Below are positions 8,869 to 18,119 of a stretch of DNA of 64,000 nucleotides, piece after piece. The first letter of the stretch is position 1; each line of letters starts with the position of its first letter. The translations under genes and the position numbers were made by a program. Source of the stretch: Vibrio owensii CAIM 1854 = LMG 25443 (GTDB lineage: Bacteria > Pseudomonadota > Gammaproteobacteria > Enterobacterales > Vibrionaceae); NCBI RefSeq assembly GCF_000817815.1, contig NZ_JPRD01000048.1, positions 85,188-149,187 of the forward strand. The letters run 5' to 3'. The notes beneath the pieces are model-generated. The model was not told the DNA's origin, did no database searches, and worked only from the letters and a program-made list of their open reading frames with translations.

Positions 8869-8914
8869 GGGTCAATACATACACATTTCTTATCAATTTG
8901 TATTGACCCTTTTT
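8869..8914 (+). terminator. Terminator of zapG
   Basis: An 11-bp perfect inverted repeat (GGGTCAATACA and its complement) with a 19-base loop, followed by a T-run. Confidence 0.75.
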
Positions 8915-8942
8915 GAACTTTTCTTAAGCAACTCATCTCTAA
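8915..8942 (+). promoter_or_regulatory. Sigma-E-like promoter upstream of degQ
   Basis: GAACTT and CTCTAA are separated by 16 bases, close to the extracytoplasmic sigma-E pattern (GAACTT, 16, TCTAA/TCTGA). It lies just after the zapG terminator and would give a leader of roughly 115 bases before degQ. Confidence 0.5.
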
Positions 8943-9065
8943 CAACCTGTGTGCTGTCGCCACCTTTTGATTATCCGAATTAATCCCTATATAACTAAAT
9001 AACCGTATAGAACTAACTGTTCGGATATTTCTTTTTGACAGACCTGTTTCAAGAGGAGTTATTGG

Positions 9066-10433
9066 ATGAAAAAACCATTGCTTGCGCTAACCGTTCTATC
9101 TTTAAGCTTGGGTTCAATCATCACCCCAATTACTGCGACTGCGGCACTGCCGTTAAGTGTGGATGGGGAGCAGTTACCTAGCCTTGCCCCGATGCTCGAA
9201 AAAGTGACCCCTGCGGTTGTGAGTATTGCGGTTGAAGGTAAACAAGTTCAAACCAGCCGTATCCCAGAGCAGTTTCAGTTCTTCTTTGGGCCTGAGTTTC
9301 CAACAGAGCAAACTCGTGAGCGTCCATTCAGAGGCTTGGGCTCTGGCGTTATTATTAACGCGGACAAAGGGCAAATCGTCACAAACTACCATGTAATTAA
9401 AGGCGCTGATGACATCCGTGTCCGTTTGTACGATGGTCGAGAGTACGATGCAGAATTAGTAGGTGGAGATGAAATGTCAGACATTGCTCTACTCAAACTG
9501 GAGAAAGCAAAAGATCTGACTCAGATTAAAGTCGCCGATTCAGACAAGCTACGCGTTGGTGATTTCACGGTTGCGATTGGTAACCCATTTGGCCTTGGTC
9601 AAACCGTCACTTCGGGTATCGTCTCGGCACTCGGTCGAAGCGGCTTGAATGTCGAGAATTTCGAGAACTTCATCCAAACAGATGCGGCCATCAACAGCGG
9701 TAACTCAGGCGGTGCTTTAGTCAACCTTAATGGTGAACTGATCGGTATCAATACCGCGATTCTTGGTCCGAATGGCGGCAATGTTGGTATCGGTTTTGCT
9801 ATTCCATCTAACATGATGAAAAACCTAACTGACCAAATTCTAGAGTTTGGTGAAGTGAAACGCGGCATGCTGGGCGTACAAGGTGGCGAGGTCACTTCAG
9901 AACTGGCAGAAGCATTAGGTTATGAATCGAGTAAAGGCGCGTTTGTTAGCCAAGTAGTGCCTGATAGCGCTGCAGATAAAGCAGGCCTGAAAGCTGGTGA
10001 TGTGATTACTTCCGTAAACGGTAAGTCGATTGATACCTTCTCCGAGTTACGCGCAAAAGTCGCAACGCTCGGTGCGGGCAAAGAGATCACATTGGGTGTG
10101 ATTCGTGATGGTAAGAAGAAATCCTTCGATGTGACGTTAGGTGAATCTACCAATGTGAAAGCGAAGGCGGAAACGCTTCACGAAGGCCTTAAAGGCGCAG
10201 AACTCAGCAACACCACGCCAAGCGATAAAATCCAAGGAGTTAAGGTGACGAGTGTGGCTGAAAACTCTCCAGCGGCACAATACCAACTTGAGCAAGACGA
10301 TATCATTATTGGTGTTAACCGTAAGCGTGTGAAGAATTTAGCAGAACTGCGCGCGATTGTTGAGAAACACAAAGGTGTGCTCGCGATAAACGTTCAACGT
10401 GGTGATCGGACGGTTTACTTAGTCATCCGTTAA
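9066..10433 (+). CDS. degQ: Periplasmic Do-family serine protease DegQ/DegP
   Basis: A 455-residue HtrA-family protease and chaperone. The signal peptide (about residues 1-27) is followed by a trypsin-like domain with His109, Asp139 and Ser214 (in GNSGGA), then two PDZ domains (about 260-350 and 375-450). It degrades or refolds damaged periplasmic and outer-membrane proteins. The protein has the length of DegQ and sits before degS, as degQ does in E. coli. Vibrios often label this locus degP, so the name is partly convention. A sigma-E-like promoter and an AGAGGAG ribosome binding site precede it. Confidence 0.93.
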   Translation: MKKPLLALTVLSLSLGSIITPITATAALPLSVDGEQLPSLAPMLEKVTPAVVSIAVEGKQVQTSRIPEQFQFFFGPEFPTEQTRERPFRGLGSGVIINADKGQIVTNYHVIKGADDIRVRLYDGREYDAELVGGDEMSDIALLKLEKAKDLTQIKVADSDKLRVGDFTVAIGNPFGLGQTVTSGIVSALGRSGLNVENFENFIQTDAAINSGNSGGALVNLNGELIGINTAILGPNGGNVGIGFAIPSNMMKNLTDQILEFGEVKRGMLGVQGGEVTSELAEALGYESSKGAFVSQVVPDSAADKAGLKAGDVITSVNGKSIDTFSELRAKVATLGAGKEITLGVIRDGKKKSFDVTLGESTNVKAKAETLHEGLKGAELSNTTPSDKIQGVKVTSVAENSPAAQYQLEQDDIIIGVNRKRVKNLAELRAIVEKHKGVLAINVQRGDRTVYLVIR

Positions 10434-10469
10434 TAGACATCATTCAACAATCACATAGCTGACAGCAAA

Positions 10470-10506
10470 CGAGCGCTAGCAACATATTTATCAGTGATAG
10501 CGCTCG
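10470..10506 (+). repeat. Inverted repeat after degQ
   Basis: CGAGCGCTA and its perfect complement are separated by 19 bases, just upstream of the main degQ terminator. It could form a second hairpin in the 3' end of the mRNA. Confidence 0.5.
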
Positions 10507-10536
10507 AATACTTTCCTTCTTATGTCATGGTTTTTT

Positions 10537-10575
10537 AAAAGGGCAAGACGATCGCGTCTTGCCCTTTTGTTATTT
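10537..10575 (+). terminator. Terminator of degQ
   Basis: A perfect 14-bp stem with an ATCG loop, followed by a T-rich tail. It separates degQ from degS, so degS probably has its own promoter in the 60 bases that follow. Confidence 0.9.
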
Positions 10576-10636
10576 TTCAATGTAATGCTATCCTTCAGTT
10601 TTCTATGCCAATTGGGCGCTCAATCATGGAGAGGTT

Positions 10637-11704
10637 ATGCTTAGCTTTTTGTTACGTTCTGTCTTTTTAGGCTTAGCAACTGCCGTTATCGTATTACTCG
10701 CCGTTCCATCTTTGCGCAGCAATGTTATCCCAACCGCCCTTGTTGACCCGCAACCGAGCAATATCGCATCGCTAGAAGTGTCTTTTAACCAAGCGGTAAG
10801 AAAGGCAGCACCTGCGGTGGTGAATATCTACAGCCGCAAATATGTGGAAAATGATCGCAGCAAGCTGTCGACTCAAGGACTAGGTTCTGGGGTTATCGTG
10901 AGCGAAAAAGGTTACATCATTACCAACTATCACGTTGTCGCTCAAGCTGATCAAATCGTCGTAGCCTTGCAAGATGGCCGTGTTGCTGCTGCTCAATTGG
11001 TAGGTACAGACAAGCGTACAGACATTGCGATCTTACGTGTTGAAGGCTCTAATCTGCCCGTTATCCCATTAAATGCTGACTATAAACCTCAAGTGGGTGA
11101 TGTGGTGCTTGCCATTGGTAACCCATACAACTTAGGCCAGACGACTACCTTCGGCATTATCTCTGCGACAGGCCGCTCGTCCATCAGTGATGGTCGCCAA
11201 GCCTTTATCCAAACCGATGCCGCTATCAATGAGGGCAACTCCGGTGGCGCATTGGTGAATACTCAAGGTGAACTGGTCGGTATCAATACCGCTTCATTCC
11301 AACAGGCGACTGACCTTGAGACCTACGGTATCTCATTTGCAATTCCAGCACCGCTAGCAAACAAAATCATGCAGAAGATCATCGCTGATGGCCGCGTGAT
11401 CCGTGGTTATATCGGTATTGATGGGCAAGATATTAATGCGGTAACTGCTCGCTTGTTAGGTAACGAGCACATTGGCGGTATTGTGGTTCTTGGTATCGAT
11501 CCAAATGGTCCCGCAAGTGCGGCTGGTTTTGAGAAACAAGACATCATCATTAGTATTAACGGCACTAAAGTTCAAGGACGCCAAAGCGTCATGGACATCG
11601 TTACTGACTTACGCCCAGGTACCTCTGTGGATGTAGGGATTATCCGCAAGGGTAAAGAAATGAATTTAAAAGTCACCATCGCCGAAGACAAACAAGAAGC
11701 ATAA
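10637..11704 (+). CDS. degS: Site-1 protease DegS of the sigma-E pathway
   Basis: A 355-residue membrane-anchored HtrA protease. One N-terminal transmembrane helix (about residues 5-24) holds the protease domain in the periplasm. The catalytic residues are His99, Asp129 and Ser202 (in GNSGGA). A single PDZ domain (about 255-350) senses misfolded outer-membrane porin C-termini. DegS makes the first cut in anti-sigma factor RseA, releasing sigma-E. One PDZ and an uncleaved anchor distinguish it from degQ just upstream. Confidence 0.95.
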   Translation: MLSFLLRSVFLGLATAVIVLLAVPSLRSNVIPTALVDPQPSNIASLEVSFNQAVRKAAPAVVNIYSRKYVENDRSKLSTQGLGSGVIVSEKGYIITNYHVVAQADQIVVALQDGRVAAAQLVGTDKRTDIAILRVEGSNLPVIPLNADYKPQVGDVVLAIGNPYNLGQTTTFGIISATGRSSISDGRQAFIQTDAAINEGNSGGALVNTQGELVGINTASFQQATDLETYGISFAIPAPLANKIMQKIIADGRVIRGYIGIDGQDINAVTARLLGNEHIGGIVVLGIDPNGPASAAGFEKQDIIISINGTKVQGRQSVMDIVTDLRPGTSVDVGIIRKGKEMNLKVTIAEDKQEA

Positions 11705-11734
11705 AAAAATCCCAGCCATTGGCTGGGATTTTTG
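11703..11734. terminator. Bidirectional terminator between degS and parC
   Basis: An 11-bp perfect stem (AAATCCCAGCC, loop ATT), flanked by A and T runs, between convergent genes. Confidence 0.9.
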
Positions 11735-11742
11735 TTTGTGTG

Positions 11743-14031
11743 TTATTCGCTGTCGCTTGGTTCTTCTGAAACTTCTGCGCTTCCGCCCATCTCGATTTCA
11801 ATTCGCGTTACGCGCTGTAGGCCGCGTGGTAGTAAGCTACCTCGACGTCCACGTTCACCACGGAAGTTTTCTAAGTCTGCTGGTTTCAAACCTAGCTTAC
11901 GCTTACCCGCATAAAGCGTTAGAGAAGCACCTTGTGGCAATGCCATCAAGTGAGACAGAACCTCTTCACGCTCTTTCGCTTTCGCTGCAGGAATGTTGAT
12001 GATCTTGTTACCCTTACCTTTCGCCAATTGCGGCAGGTCTTTAATTGGGAACAACAACATGCGGCCTTGGTTGGTAATCGCGAGAATTTCATCAGAATCC
12101 AAATCAGCAATCGTCTTCGGTGTCATCACCTCAGAGTTGGCAGGTAGCGTCACCAAGGCTTTACCGCTTCGGTTCTTAGACAGTAGCTCAGAGCCTTTAC
12201 ATACAAAGCCGTAACCCGCGTCAGAGCCAACTAGCCACAGTTGCTCATCTTCACCCATGATCACTTGGCGAATGCTGCTACCCGCTGTGATATTCAAGCG
12301 ACCTGTAATCGGTTCGCCTTGGCTTCGAGCGGATGGCAATGAATGCGACTCTAATGAGTAGCTTCGACCATCGCTACCGAAGAATACCGCTTGCTGGTTA
12401 CTCTTACCACGCGCATGCGCTAAGTAGTTATCACCAGATTTATAGCTTAAGCCTTCTGCGTCTACATCGTGACCTTTCGCATGGCGAATCCAGCCTTTCT
12501 CTGAAAGTACCACTGTGATTGGCTCACTTGGTACTAGGTCGCGTTCTGTTAGCGCTTTTGCTTCTGCACGCTCAACCAATGGAGAACGACGGTCATCACC
12601 GTATTTCTCTGCGTCTGCTTTGATTTCTTTCTTTAGTAGTGTGTTTAGACGACGCTCAGAACCCAATAGCTGCTCTAGCTTCTCACGTTCTTTTTCTAGC
12701 TCGTCTTGCTCACCACGGATCTTCATCTCTTCTAGTTTTGCTAGGTGACGAAGTTTAGTATCCAGAATTGCATCCGCTTGGATATCGGTAATCCCAAAAC
12801 GCTCCATCAGCACAGCTTTTGGATCGTCTTCAGTACGAATGATCTCAATCACTTCATCTAGGTTTAGGTAAGCAACCAACAAACCTTCCAAGATGTGTAG
12901 ACGAGCCATTACTTTGTCTAGGCGGTGTTGCAGACGACGACGAACAGTCGTACGACGGAATTCAATCCACTCAGACAGAATTTGTACCAGACCTTTAACT
13001 TGAGGACGGTTATCCAAACCAATCATGTTCAAGTTAACACGGTAGCTGCGCTCAAGGTCGGTTGAAGCGAACAAGTGATTCATCAACAAGTCACAGTCAA
13101 CGCGGTTTGACTTTGGCACCACTACGATACGTGTTGGGTTTTCGTGATCCGATTCGTCACGAAGGTCGTCTACCATTGGTAGTTTCTTCGCGCGCATTTG
13201 GTTCGCGATTTGTTCTAGTAACTTCGCACCCGATACTTGGTGTGGCAGAGAAGTAATGACGATGTCAGAACCTTCTTTGTGCCATACCGCACGCATCTTG
13301 ATGCTACCGCGACCGTTACGGTAAATCTTTTCGATATCCGCTTGTGGTGAAGTAATTTCCGCTTCTGTTGGGTAATCTGGACCTTTCACAAACTGCATCA
13401 CATCAGGCAGTTCTGCTTTCGGGTTGTCGATTAAGTGGATGGTTGCATCCGCCACTTCACGAACGTTGTGAGGCGGAATATCCGTCGCCATACCAACCGC
13501 GATACCAGTTACACCGTTTAGCAAGATATGAGGCAGACGTGCAGGCAACATTTGTGGCTCTTTCATCGTGCCATCAAAGTTAGGTTGCCATTCAACCGTG
13601 CCTTGACCCAGCTCACCTAGCAGTACTTCAGCAAACTTAGACAGTTTCGCTTCGGTATAACGCATTGCCGCGAATGATTTCGGATCATCTGGCGCACCCC
13701 AGTTACCTTGACCATCTACCAATGGGTAACGGTAAGAGAATGGCTGAGCCATGAGTACCATCGCTTCGTAACACGCAGAGTCACCATGCGGGTGGTATTT
13801 ACCCAGTACGTCACCAACGGTACGTGCTGATTTTTTGTATTTCGCTGATGCCGAAAGACCAAGCTCCGACATTGCGTAAATGATGCGTCGTTGAACCGGC
13901 TTCAAACCATCGCCAATGTATGGCAATGCGCGATCCATGATTACGTACATCGAGTAGTTCAGATAAGCGTCTTCAGTGAACTTGCGCATTGGCAACTGTT
14001 CAACGCCATCATAAGTAATTTCTGTAGACAT
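11743..14031 (-). CDS. parC: DNA topoisomerase IV subunit A
   Basis: The 762-residue DNA-cleaving subunit of topoisomerase IV, which unlinks daughter chromosomes. The winged-helix region contains HPHGDSACYEAMV and the catalytic tyrosine Tyr125 in AAMRYTEAKL. The quinolone-target residues Ser85 and Glu89 are in their sensitive (wild-type) state. The C-terminal beta-pinwheel repeats occupy roughly residues 490-740. It starts 3 bases after parE, so the two subunits are co-translated from one message. Confidence 0.97.
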   Translation of the reverse strand: MSTEITYDGVEQLPMRKFTEDAYLNYSMYVIMDRALPYIGDGLKPVQRRIIYAMSELGLSASAKYKKSARTVGDVLGKYHPHGDSACYEAMVLMAQPFSYRYPLVDGQGNWGAPDDPKSFAAMRYTEAKLSKFAEVLLGELGQGTVEWQPNFDGTMKEPQMLPARLPHILLNGVTGIAVGMATDIPPHNVREVADATIHLIDNPKAELPDVMQFVKGPDYPTEAEITSPQADIEKIYRNGRGSIKMRAVWHKEGSDIVITSLPHQVSGAKLLEQIANQMRAKKLPMVDDLRDESDHENPTRIVVVPKSNRVDCDLLMNHLFASTDLERSYRVNLNMIGLDNRPQVKGLVQILSEWIEFRRTTVRRRLQHRLDKVMARLHILEGLLVAYLNLDEVIEIIRTEDDPKAVLMERFGITDIQADAILDTKLRHLAKLEEMKIRGEQDELEKEREKLEQLLGSERRLNTLLKKEIKADAEKYGDDRRSPLVERAEAKALTERDLVPSEPITVVLSEKGWIRHAKGHDVDAEGLSYKSGDNYLAHARGKSNQQAVFFGSDGRSYSLESHSLPSARSQGEPITGRLNITAGSSIRQVIMGEDEQLWLVGSDAGYGFVCKGSELLSKNRSGKALVTLPANSEVMTPKTIADLDSDEILAITNQGRMLLFPIKDLPQLAKGKGNKIINIPAAKAKEREEVLSHLMALPQGASLTLYAGKRKLGLKPADLENFRGERGRRGSLLPRGLQRVTRIEIEMGGSAEVSEEPSDSE

Positions 14032-14034
14032 CCG

Positions 14035-15915
14035 TTAAACCTCTGCCATATCGCCGTTGCTTTGTAGCCAAGAACGACGGTCATCTGCTCGTTTCTTACC
14101 AAGCAGCATGTCCATCATTTCCATGGTCGCCGCTGAGTCATCAATGGTTAACTGAACCAGACGACGCGTATTTGGATCCATGGTTGTTTCACGCAACTGA
14201 AGTGGGTTCATCTCACCCAGACCTTTGAATCGTTGCACGTTGATTTTGGCTTTCTTCTTCGACAAGCGCTCTAATACGCCATCTTTTTCGTCATCGTCTA
14301 GGGCATAGAATACTTCTTTACCACAGTCGATACGGTACAGAGGCGGCATCGCTACGTAGATATGACCAGCTTCAACCAGCGCACGGAAGTGACGTGTGAA
14401 CAGTGCACACAATAGCGTTGCGATGTGCAGACCATCCGAGTCCGCATCGGCAAGGATACAGATCTTACCGTAGCGAAGGCTGTCTAAGTTGTCGCTGTCT
14501 GGGTCAATACCCAAAGCAACTGAGATATCGTGCACTTCTTGAGAAGCCAGAACTTGGTCTGCAGAGACTTCCCATGTGTTTAGGATCTTACCGCGCAGTG
14601 GCATGACCGCTTGGAACTCACGATCACGTGCTTGTTTAGCTGAACCGCCCGCCGAGTCACCCTCCACGAAGAAGATTTCGGTGCGGTTAAGGTCTTGCAC
14701 AGAACAGTCTGTCAGCTTACCCGGCAGTGCTGGGCCTGAAGCAACCTTCTTACGCACAACCTTTTTGCTCGCACGCATACGGCGATGGGCGTTCGCGATA
14801 CAGACTTCGGCAAGTTGCTCTGCAAGTTGTGGTTTTTCGTTCAACCAAAGGCTGAACGAATCTTTCACCACGCCAGATACAAACGCAGCGGTTTGACGAG
14901 AAGAGAGACGCTCTTTGGTCTGACCCGCAAACTGAGGATCTTGAATCTTAACTGATAACACGTATGAACAACGGTCGAAAACGTCATCACCAGTTAGCTT
15001 CACGCCACGAGGCAGCAAGTTGCGGAATTCACAGAACTCACGCATCGCATCAAGCAAACCTTGGCGCAAACCATTAACGTGCGTACCACCTTGTGCGGTT
15101 GGGATAAGGTTCACGTAACTTTCCGTGATCATCTCACCGCCTTCTGGCTGCCAGATCACCGCCCAGTTTGCCGCTTCGGTTTCCGCTGAAAACTCACCAG
15201 TAAATGGTTCTTCTGGCAGAACGGTATAGCCTTTTACACCTTCCGCTAGATAGTCTTTCAAACCATCTTCGTAGAACCACTTGTAGTCTTTGTTGTTTAC
15301 TTTATCTGTGAAAGTAATTTCTAGGCCGGGACAAAGTACCGCTTTCGCTCGTAGGTTATTCACCAGACGAGTTACTGAGAAGTTTGCAGAATCAAAGTAC
15401 TTCGCGTCTGGCCAGAAGTGCACACTGGTACCACGGTTACGACGACCACATGTGCCGACAACCGTTAGGTCAGAAACTTTATCACCGTGTTCAAAAGCAA
15501 TCTCATACACTTGACCATCACGACGGACGGTCACTTCAACACGCTTAGACAGCGCGTTTACAACGGAGATACCTACACCGTGCAGACCACCAGAGAATTG
15601 GTAGTTCTTATTAGAGAATTTACCACCTGCGTGAAGCTTACATAGGATCAGTTCAACACCTGATACCTTTTCTTCTGGGTGGATATCAACAGGCATGCCT
15701 CGACCATCATCGATCACTTCTAGTGATTGGTCAGCATGTAGGATGACTTGTACTTTTGAGGCATGTCCGGCTAGCGCTTCATCGACACTGTTATCGATAA
15801 CTTCTTGGCCCAAGTGGTTTGGGCGCGCTGTATCCGTATACATCCCTGGTCGGCGACGTACTGGCTCTAAGCCATTCAGTACTTCAATGGCACCAGCATT
15901 ATATTGTTCAGTCAT
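14035..15915 (-). CDS. parE: DNA topoisomerase IV subunit B
   Basis: The 626-residue ATPase subunit of topoisomerase IV. The GHKL ATP-binding domain shows VIDNSVDEALAG and DDGRGMPVD. The TOPRIM domain shows EGDSAGGSAKQARDRE, PLRGKILN and DADSDGLHI, the magnesium-binding acidic cluster. It follows yqiA in the nudF-yqiB-cpdA-yqiA-parE-parC arrangement. A gap of 250 bases upstream with no gene may hold its own promoter, though I could not pick one with confidence. Confidence 0.97.
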   Translation of the reverse strand: MTEQYNAGAIEVLNGLEPVRRRPGMYTDTARPNHLGQEVIDNSVDEALAGHASKVQVILHADQSLEVIDDGRGMPVDIHPEEKVSGVELILCKLHAGGKFSNKNYQFSGGLHGVGISVVNALSKRVEVTVRRDGQVYEIAFEHGDKVSDLTVVGTCGRRNRGTSVHFWPDAKYFDSANFSVTRLVNNLRAKAVLCPGLEITFTDKVNNKDYKWFYEDGLKDYLAEGVKGYTVLPEEPFTGEFSAETEAANWAVIWQPEGGEMITESYVNLIPTAQGGTHVNGLRQGLLDAMREFCEFRNLLPRGVKLTGDDVFDRCSYVLSVKIQDPQFAGQTKERLSSRQTAAFVSGVVKDSFSLWLNEKPQLAEQLAEVCIANAHRRMRASKKVVRKKVASGPALPGKLTDCSVQDLNRTEIFFVEGDSAGGSAKQARDREFQAVMPLRGKILNTWEVSADQVLASQEVHDISVALGIDPDSDNLDSLRYGKICILADADSDGLHIATLLCALFTRHFRALVEAGHIYVAMPPLYRIDCGKEVFYALDDDEKDGVLERLSKKKAKINVQRFKGLGEMNPLQLRETTMDPNTRRLVQLTIDDSAATMEMMDMLLGKKRADDRRSWLQSNGDMAEV

Positions 15916-16165
15916 AATACGGAATTGTTCTCAAAGTTTACTTGTAACCCGAGCCTCGCAATTGTGCGAGCCATACTCGAGAAACGAAAAAGCTACCTCG
16001 TCTGCATGCTTATCAAAGATAAGGTCACGCATAACAAAGTAGTCAGGGCTTCATACCCTTAAGATCTTTTTGGCAAAACATAGTCGGAAAGCCTGCCAAC
16101 TATGTCAAGAAACGGTTGGATATAGCAATGAAAACTATGAGCCTATTCCAATCGTCTCGTTAGTA

Positions 16166-16750
16166 TTACAGTTTTAGGAATTCAATGATTTGAGCAGGGT
16201 AACGCTCAAAGCCTACAAAACTGTGATCACCGCCTTCTTCTACCGTTTGTTTCGCGTTTGCGAACTTTTCTACGGCTTGGCGGTAGTCTAAAACCTCGTC
16301 TTCCGTTTGCTGTAAAAGCCAGAAGCTCTCAGGCGACGCGATGCTTTGTACATCAAGTGCTTTTAGCTCGTCAATATGACAGGCCTCAAGTGTATAGGTT
16401 TCGTGCGTATATGGGTTAGTTTGTTCACCGAGGTAATCCACCAGCAATTCATAAGGCTTCACTGCTGGGTTAACAACTACAGCAGGAAAGCCAAACTTTG
16501 CATTAAGCCAAGTCGACATGTAGCCCCCCAAAGAACTCCCCACTAAACCAATGTTGTAGTCGTCTTTGTATTGCTCAACGATGTCCAGCAGGCTTTGAGC
16601 AGCAAGTTGAGGGAAACACGGCAATTGAGGCACGATAACCTTGATGTCCGGTCGTTGCTGCTCACAGAACGCTTTCATTAAATTCGCCTTCATCGAAAGC
16701 GGCGAACTGTTAAAGCCATGGATATAAAGCAACAAAGAAGGTTTACTCAT
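16166..16750 (-). CDS. yqiA: YqiA family esterase
   Basis: A 194-residue alpha/beta hydrolase. The oxyanion-type segment YIHGFNSSPLSMKA is near the start, the nucleophile elbow is GSSLGGYMS, and the likely catalytic histidine is in EGGDHSFVGFERY. E. coli YqiA has esterase activity on short acyl and palmitoyl esters in vitro, but its natural substrate is unknown. I start at the second ATG (MSKPSLLLYIHGF). The gene sits 55 bases after cpdA and before parE, as in enteric bacteria. Confidence 0.9.
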   Translation of the reverse strand: MSKPSLLLYIHGFNSSPLSMKANLMKAFCEQQRPDIKVIVPQLPCFPQLAAQSLLDIVEQYKDDYNIGLVGSSLGGYMSTWLNAKFGFPAVVVNPAVKPYELLVDYLGEQTNPYTHETYTLEACHIDELKALDVQSIASPESFWLLQQTEDEVLDYRQAVEKFANAKQTVEEGGDHSFVGFERYPAQIIEFLKL

Positions 16751-16805
16751 GATCACCTCAAGTTAAAAAAGTAAGCCCGAACATAAGGTTCGGGCGTGAT
16801 AATGA

Positions 16806-17612
16806 TTAGTATCCGTTTGAGGTAAAGTCTGGCTGGAATTGGCCATCTGGTAAACGGTTGACCTCAGTCGTAATGTCGCCATTACTGTGCAACTCAAGTT
16901 CTCGCCAACCTGGAGACTCGATATCTAAGGCGAAGTCATCGGAATTCGGTTTGAACTGTACACAAGTTGACGGCGTTGCCATCACACGGATGCCATTATA
17001 AAGAACATTCATGTCTTGGTGCACATGACCACATAAAATGCCTTTTACGTTCTCAAAACGGTCCACAACTTGCCAAAATGCTTCTGCATCTTTCAACGTG
17101 TGTTGGTCAAGCCACGCACTACCAACTAAAAGCGGGTGGTGGTGTAAAAGCACCAAGGTGTGTCTTTGCGGGTTTTCCGCTAACTTTTCTTCAAGCAGAG
17201 ACAATTGCTGATCACTTAAGCGTCCGTGAGGTACGCCTACCACTTGTGAATCCAATAGAATCAACTGCCAATGCTCGCCAAGCATTAGATGCTCAACGGC
17301 TTGAATTTGAGGAGATGGCAGTACACTGCCCATGTTTGGCTTGTAGTCGTGGTTACCGGGAAGCCAGAAACAATCTTTTTTCAGCGGCGCGATGCCTTCA
17401 GCAAAGCGCTGATAAGACTCTGCACTGTGGTCCTGTGAAATATCGCCAGTTGCCAAAACGTATTCAAACTGCACCTGACGATGAAGAACCTCTTGTATCA
17501 CAGCAGCAAAGCTGTCGGCGGTTCTTACGCTCAGCAAGCTGCCCTCATCGGCTTCAAACAGATGAGTATCCGTGATTTGTAATAGCTTTATGCTGTCACT
17601 AGATGATTGCAA
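16806..17612 (-). CDS. cpdA: 3',5'-cyclic-AMP phosphodiesterase CpdA
   Basis: A 268-residue class III metallophosphoesterase that lowers cAMP and so tunes CRP activity. The metal-binding motifs are in order: QITDTHLF, ATGDISQD, PGNHDY, LLHHHP and GHVHQD. The best start is a TTG at 17612 with an AGG-type site before it; no in-frame ATG precedes the first metal motif. A TTG start would imply modest translation. It belongs to the nudF-yqiB-cpdA-yqiA operon. Confidence 0.93.
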   Translation of the reverse strand: MQSSSDSIKLLQITDTHLFEADEGSLLSVRTADSFAAVIQEVLHRQVQFEYVLATGDISQDHSAESYQRFAEGIAPLKKDCFWLPGNHDYKPNMGSVLPSPQIQAVEHLMLGEHWQLILLDSQVVGVPHGRLSDQQLSLLEEKLAENPQRHTLVLLHHHPLLVGSAWLDQHTLKDAEAFWQVVDRFENVKGILCGHVHQDMNVLYNGIRVMATPSTCVQFKPNSDDFALDIESPGWRELELHSNGDITTEVNRLPDGQFQPDFTSNGY

Positions 17613-17673
17613 AATGAAAACCTGATTCGTCCACTATATTGTTTTTTGTTATTTTCCCTTAGCGACGTGACAA

Positions 17674-18117
17674 TCAATTGAAGGCAAGTGGCGTTCTACT
17701 AATACCACTTCGTAAACAGAACGTCAGCCATTCACCAAGGAACGTATTAAGCTGATGCTTTTCATCTTTCTGCATCAACTGGTCGTTGGGATAATCATAT
17801 TTAGCTTTGATGCGAGAAAACTCTCCGCTTGAGCATACTTCGGCGACTCTCGCATCGTGATAAAGCCTGACAGACATCGTAGGTAAAGGAAACACTGGTG
17901 TTTCATCACTCTGACATATCTCAACAACTGTGGTGTATTTTGTGATTTCATTCACGGTCAGTTGGTAAACTATGTTCGCCGCTTGGTAGCAACGAACATC
18001 ACCAACTTCGGCAGAGACAGGCAGCAAAGCGTTCAGCTTGGCGTAGTTGGTCTCATAAGTTCTCATCAGACCCGCTAAGTCAACATGGTATCGCTGTTTT
18101 TCAGCTACTTGCGCCAT
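17674..18117 (-). CDS. yqiB: YqiB family protein (DUF1249)
   Basis: A 147-residue cytosolic protein of the DUF1249 family, found almost always between nudF and cpdA. No catalytic motif is visible and the family has no assigned function. The frame is open for 40 more codons upstream, but those overlap nudF. The ATG at 18117 has a GGAGAAATAATA site before it, lies 2 bases after the nudF stop, and gives the usual family length. Its conserved neighbours hint at a link to nucleotide metabolism, which is inference. Confidence 0.88.
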   Translation of the reverse strand: MAQVAEKQRYHVDLAGLMRTYETNYAKLNALLPVSAEVGDVRCYQAANIVYQLTVNEITKYTTVVEICQSDETPVFPLPTMSVRLYHDARVAEVCSSGEFSRIKAKYDYPNDQLMQKDEKHQLNTFLGEWLTFCLRSGISRTPLAFN

Positions 18118-18119
18118 TA

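Noticed and set aside
13750..13800. Quinolone-resistance change in parC
   Set aside because: Ser85 and Glu89 (equivalent to E. coli Ser80 and Glu84) are both the sensitive residues.
16967..17575. 202-codon frame antisense to cpdA
   Set aside because: All metal-binding motifs of CpdA are on the minus strand; the plus frame has no recognisable domain.
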